From Elusimicrobiota bacterium (GTDB lineage Bacteria; Elusimicrobiota; Elusimicrobia; 2-02-FULL-39-32), in NCBI GenBank assembly GCA_023249835.1, contig JAHFBY010000041.1, positions 1 to 9,181 of the forward strand: DNA of 9,181 nucleotides. The letters run 5' to 3'. Positions 7,250 through 9,181 of this stretch are shown piece after piece. The translations under genes and the position numbers were made by a program. The notes beneath the pieces were generated by a model. The model saw nothing but the letters and a program-made list of their open reading frames with translations, did no database searches and was not told where the DNA came from. Every line of letters begins with the position of its first letter. Within the stretch, counting starts at the first letter, position 1.

Positions 7250-7301
7250 TTTCCCCGATAGAAGGGAAAAGATTTTGGGTTTCGGTATTTATTTGCCGAA
7301 A
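7250..7301 (+). other. Two hairpins between aptamer and terminator
   Basis: TTTCCC (7250-7255) pairs with GGGAAA (7264-7269). TTTCGG (7280-7285) pairs with CCGAAA (7296-7301), and a G-U and an A-U pair can extend the latter. They lie in the 146-nt expression-platform spacer. They may be simple spacer structures or part of an antiterminator. In addition, 7302-7309 can pair with 7324-7331 (TAAGG with CCTTA plus wobbles), which would occupy the base of the terminator stem. Confidence 0.4.
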
Positions 7302-7326
7302 TAAGGGTTCATTAGTAGGGATAGAT

Positions 7327-7360
7327 CCTTAACGTGCCGCGCGCGCGTTAGGGTTTTTTT
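7327..7360 (+). terminator. Riboswitch-controlled intrinsic terminator
   Basis: An 11-bp stem (7327-7337 with 7343-7353, including G-U pairs and a GC-rich top) closes a 5-nt loop and is followed directly by seven T (7354-7360), then A and five more T. It ends just before the Shine-Dalgarno AAAGGAGGAG (7367-7376) of the porin gene. A strong terminator inside a leader upstream of its own gene is the standard off-switch of a transcriptional riboswitch. Confidence 0.8.
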
Positions 7361-7380
7361 ATTTTTAAAGGAGGAGTTCT

Positions 7381-8736
7381 ATGCAGAAAATAATGCTGGT
7401 GATGCTGTGTTTGGTTTTGGGATCGCAGGTCTATGCCATGACCAACGAAGAAATGGAAAAAGAAGTGCAAGCGCTTAAAAACAAAGTACAGGAGTTGGAA
7501 AAATATACTTTTCCACCGGAGAAGGTCGAAGAGATTAAAAAAGTGTCTGAATTCGTTTGTCCTAACGGGCATGCTTTTTCCTCCGCCCCCAAAGAGATGA
7601 AGTGTCCGCACGATGAGTTAAGCGTTAAAGAGCGCAGCGCTTTAATTAAAATAAAACTAAACCGCCGCGAAGAAGTGGGTGAAAAAATTAGCGGCATGAT
7701 GGAAGAAGAGTTCCGCAAACGGGTGAACGTGGCTGTTTCGGGCACCGGCATCGTTCAGCACGTGTCGGCAAGCGAAGAGGAGACCACAAAGAAACAAACC
7801 TTTAGCCAAGGGTCAGCCAACGTTTATCTCTTAAGCCAACCAATGAAGAACACAGTATTTTTTATTGACTTGGAAGCTTTGGGCGGGCAAGGACCCGACG
7901 CGACAATCGCAAACAACTCTACCTTAAATAATGACGCCACCTCCCTTCCCAATGGAGTGCAAGCCGATAACGCTCGCCTCCGCGAAGCCTGGATTCAAAG
8001 GACCGCGTTTGATCAAAAACTGCAAATGGTCGCTGGCAAAATCGATCTGACCAACTATTTTGACCGTAACGTTGCAGCCAATGACGAGACTACCCAGTTC
8101 CTCACTGGGACCTTGGTCAACAACCCTTTGATCGGCAATCCTGCCAATGGGCCAGGACTATTTGCCTCTTTTGACAGCCGCCGCGGTGTGGGCGTGAGCC
8201 TGGGAGCGCAAAGCCCTAACAGCGCGGGCGTCAATGTCACGGAACAGCCGTATTTTATTGCGGAAATAGAAACTCGGTTTAGGTTCTTGCTTGGGAACCT
8301 CGGGAATTGTAGACTATGGGGAACGCGCAACGGCCGGACGTCAGGTCCTTATATTGAAGACTATTCAATTGGTATGAGCATTGATCAGGAGTTAAGCGGC
8401 AAAATAGTTGCATTTGGTCGCCTTGGACGATCCTTTAAAAGAGAGCAGGTTCGCGATCCGCACGCTTGGAGCGCTGGAATACTACTGCGCGATTTCATAC
8501 CGCAGAGAAGGCGGGATAAACTGGGTGTAGGTTATAGCCATTATCTCACTTCAGTGAGCGGCGGATTAAATGGTGAAACCGAGTCCATTGGCGAAGCCTA
8601 TTACTCAATTTATTTGACGGACCATTTATTTATTTCGCCCATCGCGCAATATTTATTTCATAGTGCAGGTACAAGCACAGCAGCAGCGCAGAGCCATGTG
8701 TTGATTCTGGGACTGCGGACGCAAGTGTACTTTTAA
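7381..8736 (+). CDS. OprB-type outer-membrane porin under cobalamin riboswitch control
   Basis: This 451-aa protein has a Sec signal peptide (cleavage near VYA, 19/20) and a short coiled coil (21-41). A Cys/His motif follows: C60-P-x2-H64 and C75-P-H77. From about residue 105 it is a beta-barrel of the OprB/carbohydrate-selective porin type. The most telling stretch is MVAGKIDLTNYFDRNVAAND, then TTQFLTGTLVNN. The C terminus VYF is a typical Bam recognition end. It is not a TonB-dependent receptor: no plug domain or TonB box is visible. A strong Shine-Dalgarno (GGAGG, 6 nt before the ATG) fixes the start. The leader predicts repression by cobalamin, so the porin may admit a corrinoid, cobalt or a precursor. 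It is probably co-transcribed with the propeller gene 43 bp downstream. Confidence 0.8.
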   Translation: MQKIMLVMLCLVLGSQVYAMTNEEMEKEVQALKNKVQELEKYTFPPEKVEEIKKVSEFVCPNGHAFSSAPKEMKCPHDELSVKERSALIKIKLNRREEVGEKISGMMEEEFRKRVNVAVSGTGIVQHVSASEEETTKKQTFSQGSANVYLLSQPMKNTVFFIDLEALGGQGPDATIANNSTLNNDATSLPNGVQADNARLREAWIQRTAFDQKLQMVAGKIDLTNYFDRNVAANDETTQFLTGTLVNNPLIGNPANGPGLFASFDSRRGVGVSLGAQSPNSAGVNVTEQPYFIAEIETRFRFLLGNLGNCRLWGTRNGRTSGPYIEDYSIGMSIDQELSGKIVAFGRLGRSFKREQVRDPHAWSAGILLRDFIPQRRRDKLGVGYSHYLTSVSGGLNGETESIGEAYYSIYLTDHLFISPIAQYLFHSAGTSTAAAQSHVLILGLRTQVYF

Positions 8737-8762
8737 TTTTATATATAAGCAACAACAACATT

Positions 8763-8770
8763 AAGGAGGA
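8763..8770 (+). promoter_or_regulatory. Ribosome binding site of the YVTN gene
   Basis: AAGGAGGA lies in the 43-bp gap after the porin stop, with 10 nt between GGAGG and the ATG at 8780. No promoter or terminator is visible in the gap, which supports one operon. Confidence 0.7.
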
Positions 8771-8779
8771 GCAAGCGCA

Positions 8780-9181
8780 ATGAAAAAATTAAGTGGTTTA
8801 TTAATGGCGGGATTGATCTTAGGTCAACTCGCAAATGTACGGGGAGCTGATAGGCTCGGGATCTCAGCGGAACAGAGGCTTTTTGTGGCCAACCGCGACG
8901 CGGACTATATTTCTGTCATTGATCAGAAAACTTTACAGCCTTTAAGTCAACTGCCCATCGATACATTAGGGGCGGCGCACATGGTTATGGCTTGGGCCGC
9001 TAAGGACGGTCAAAAAGTGTTGGCCTCTTTGCCTAACCGTAACGAAGTCCTCATCATCAACGTGGCTGATGCCAAGATCGTGGCGCGCATTCCCGCGGGT
9101 CGGGCGCCGGAACATTTTGCCATTGAAAAAAATGACAAATATCCTGAATATTTGGCCTATGTCGGCAATATTGAAGACGGT
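8780..9181 (+). CDS. Secreted YVTN-type beta-propeller protein (3' part beyond the window)
   Basis: The open frame gives 134 residues to the right edge with no stop, so the gene is partial. It begins with a Sec signal peptide (MKKLSGLLMAGLILGQ, probable cleavage around RGA-D, residue 23) without a lipobox. Next come surface-propeller blade repeats of the YVTN family: RLFVANRDADYISVIDQKTL (33-52) and a second blade with NRNEVLIINVADAKIVARIPAG (86-107). These proteins are periplasmic or surface-exposed scaffolds, sometimes associated with metal or cofactor systems. Directly behind a B12-riboswitch-controlled porin it is likely a partner in the same uptake or handling process. What it binds cannot be told from the visible part. 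Confidence 0.8.
   Translation, partial: MKKLSGLLMAGLILGQLANVRGADRLGISAEQRLFVANRDADYISVIDQKTLQPLSQLPIDTLGAAHMVMAWAAKDGQKVLASLPNRNEVLIINVADAKIVARIPAGRAPEHFAIEKNDKYPEYLAYVGNIEDG

Noticed and set aside
7381..8736. Porin as a BtuB homologue
   Set aside because: There is no plug domain, no TonB box, and the length is about 450 instead of 600 or more. The barrel matches OprB instead.
1..9181. CRISPR array, tRNA, rRNA, insertion sequence or attachment-site duplication
   Set aside because: I looked for regularly spaced repeats, tRNA-like cloverleaf ends, transposase motifs and flanking terminal repeats and saw none.

Overview
The window comes from a Gram-negative bacterium. The evidence is an outer-membrane porin ending in Phe, a lipobox lipoprotein, several Sec signal peptides and a cobalamin riboswitch. 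The taxon cannot be fixed from the sequence. A homodimeric-type pyruvate dehydrogenase E1 carrying an extra membrane-bound tail, together with TPR/CsgG-type and YVTN proteins, fits a poorly cultured PVC-like lineage such as Omnitrophota. That is a guess and not a finding.

Layout. (1) 12-3653 (+): a very long AceE-type, thiamine-diphosphate-dependent E1 with about 330 extra C-terminal residues: four predicted membrane helices and a domain I do not recognise. (2) 3726-4907 (+): a stand-alone DUF4143-type ATPase behind a near-consensus promoter. (3) 6181-4980 (-): a two-gene operon (ATGA overlap) of a secreted TPR protein and a CsgG-like lipoprotein. (4) 6250-6947 (+): a MNT nucleotidyltransferase / HEPN pair (ATGA overlap), divergent from operon 3 across only 68 bp. 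(5) 6948-7380: a 433-bp non-coding leader with a sigma70-like promoter, a clear cobalamin aptamer, two spacer hairpins and a strong intrinsic terminator. (6) 7381-8736 (+): an OprB-type porin with a metal-ribbon-like Cys/His motif near its N terminus. (7) 8780 to the right edge (+): a secreted YVTN/beta-propeller protein, cut by the window.

How they fit together. The most coherent unit is riboswitch, porin, propeller protein. The aptamer and terminator should shut off transcription of an envelope operon when cobalamin is plentiful, so the porin and its partner are candidates for corrinoid or cobalt acquisition in place of the usual BtuB. The middle block (3.7-6.95 kb) is accessory in character: an orphan ATPase, a toxin-antitoxin-like pair and a small envelope operon. 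Three of its transcription units have TATAAT only 6-7 nt before the ATG and no Shine-Dalgarno, which suggests leaderless mRNAs. The riboswitch operon, in contrast, uses strong GGAGG sites.
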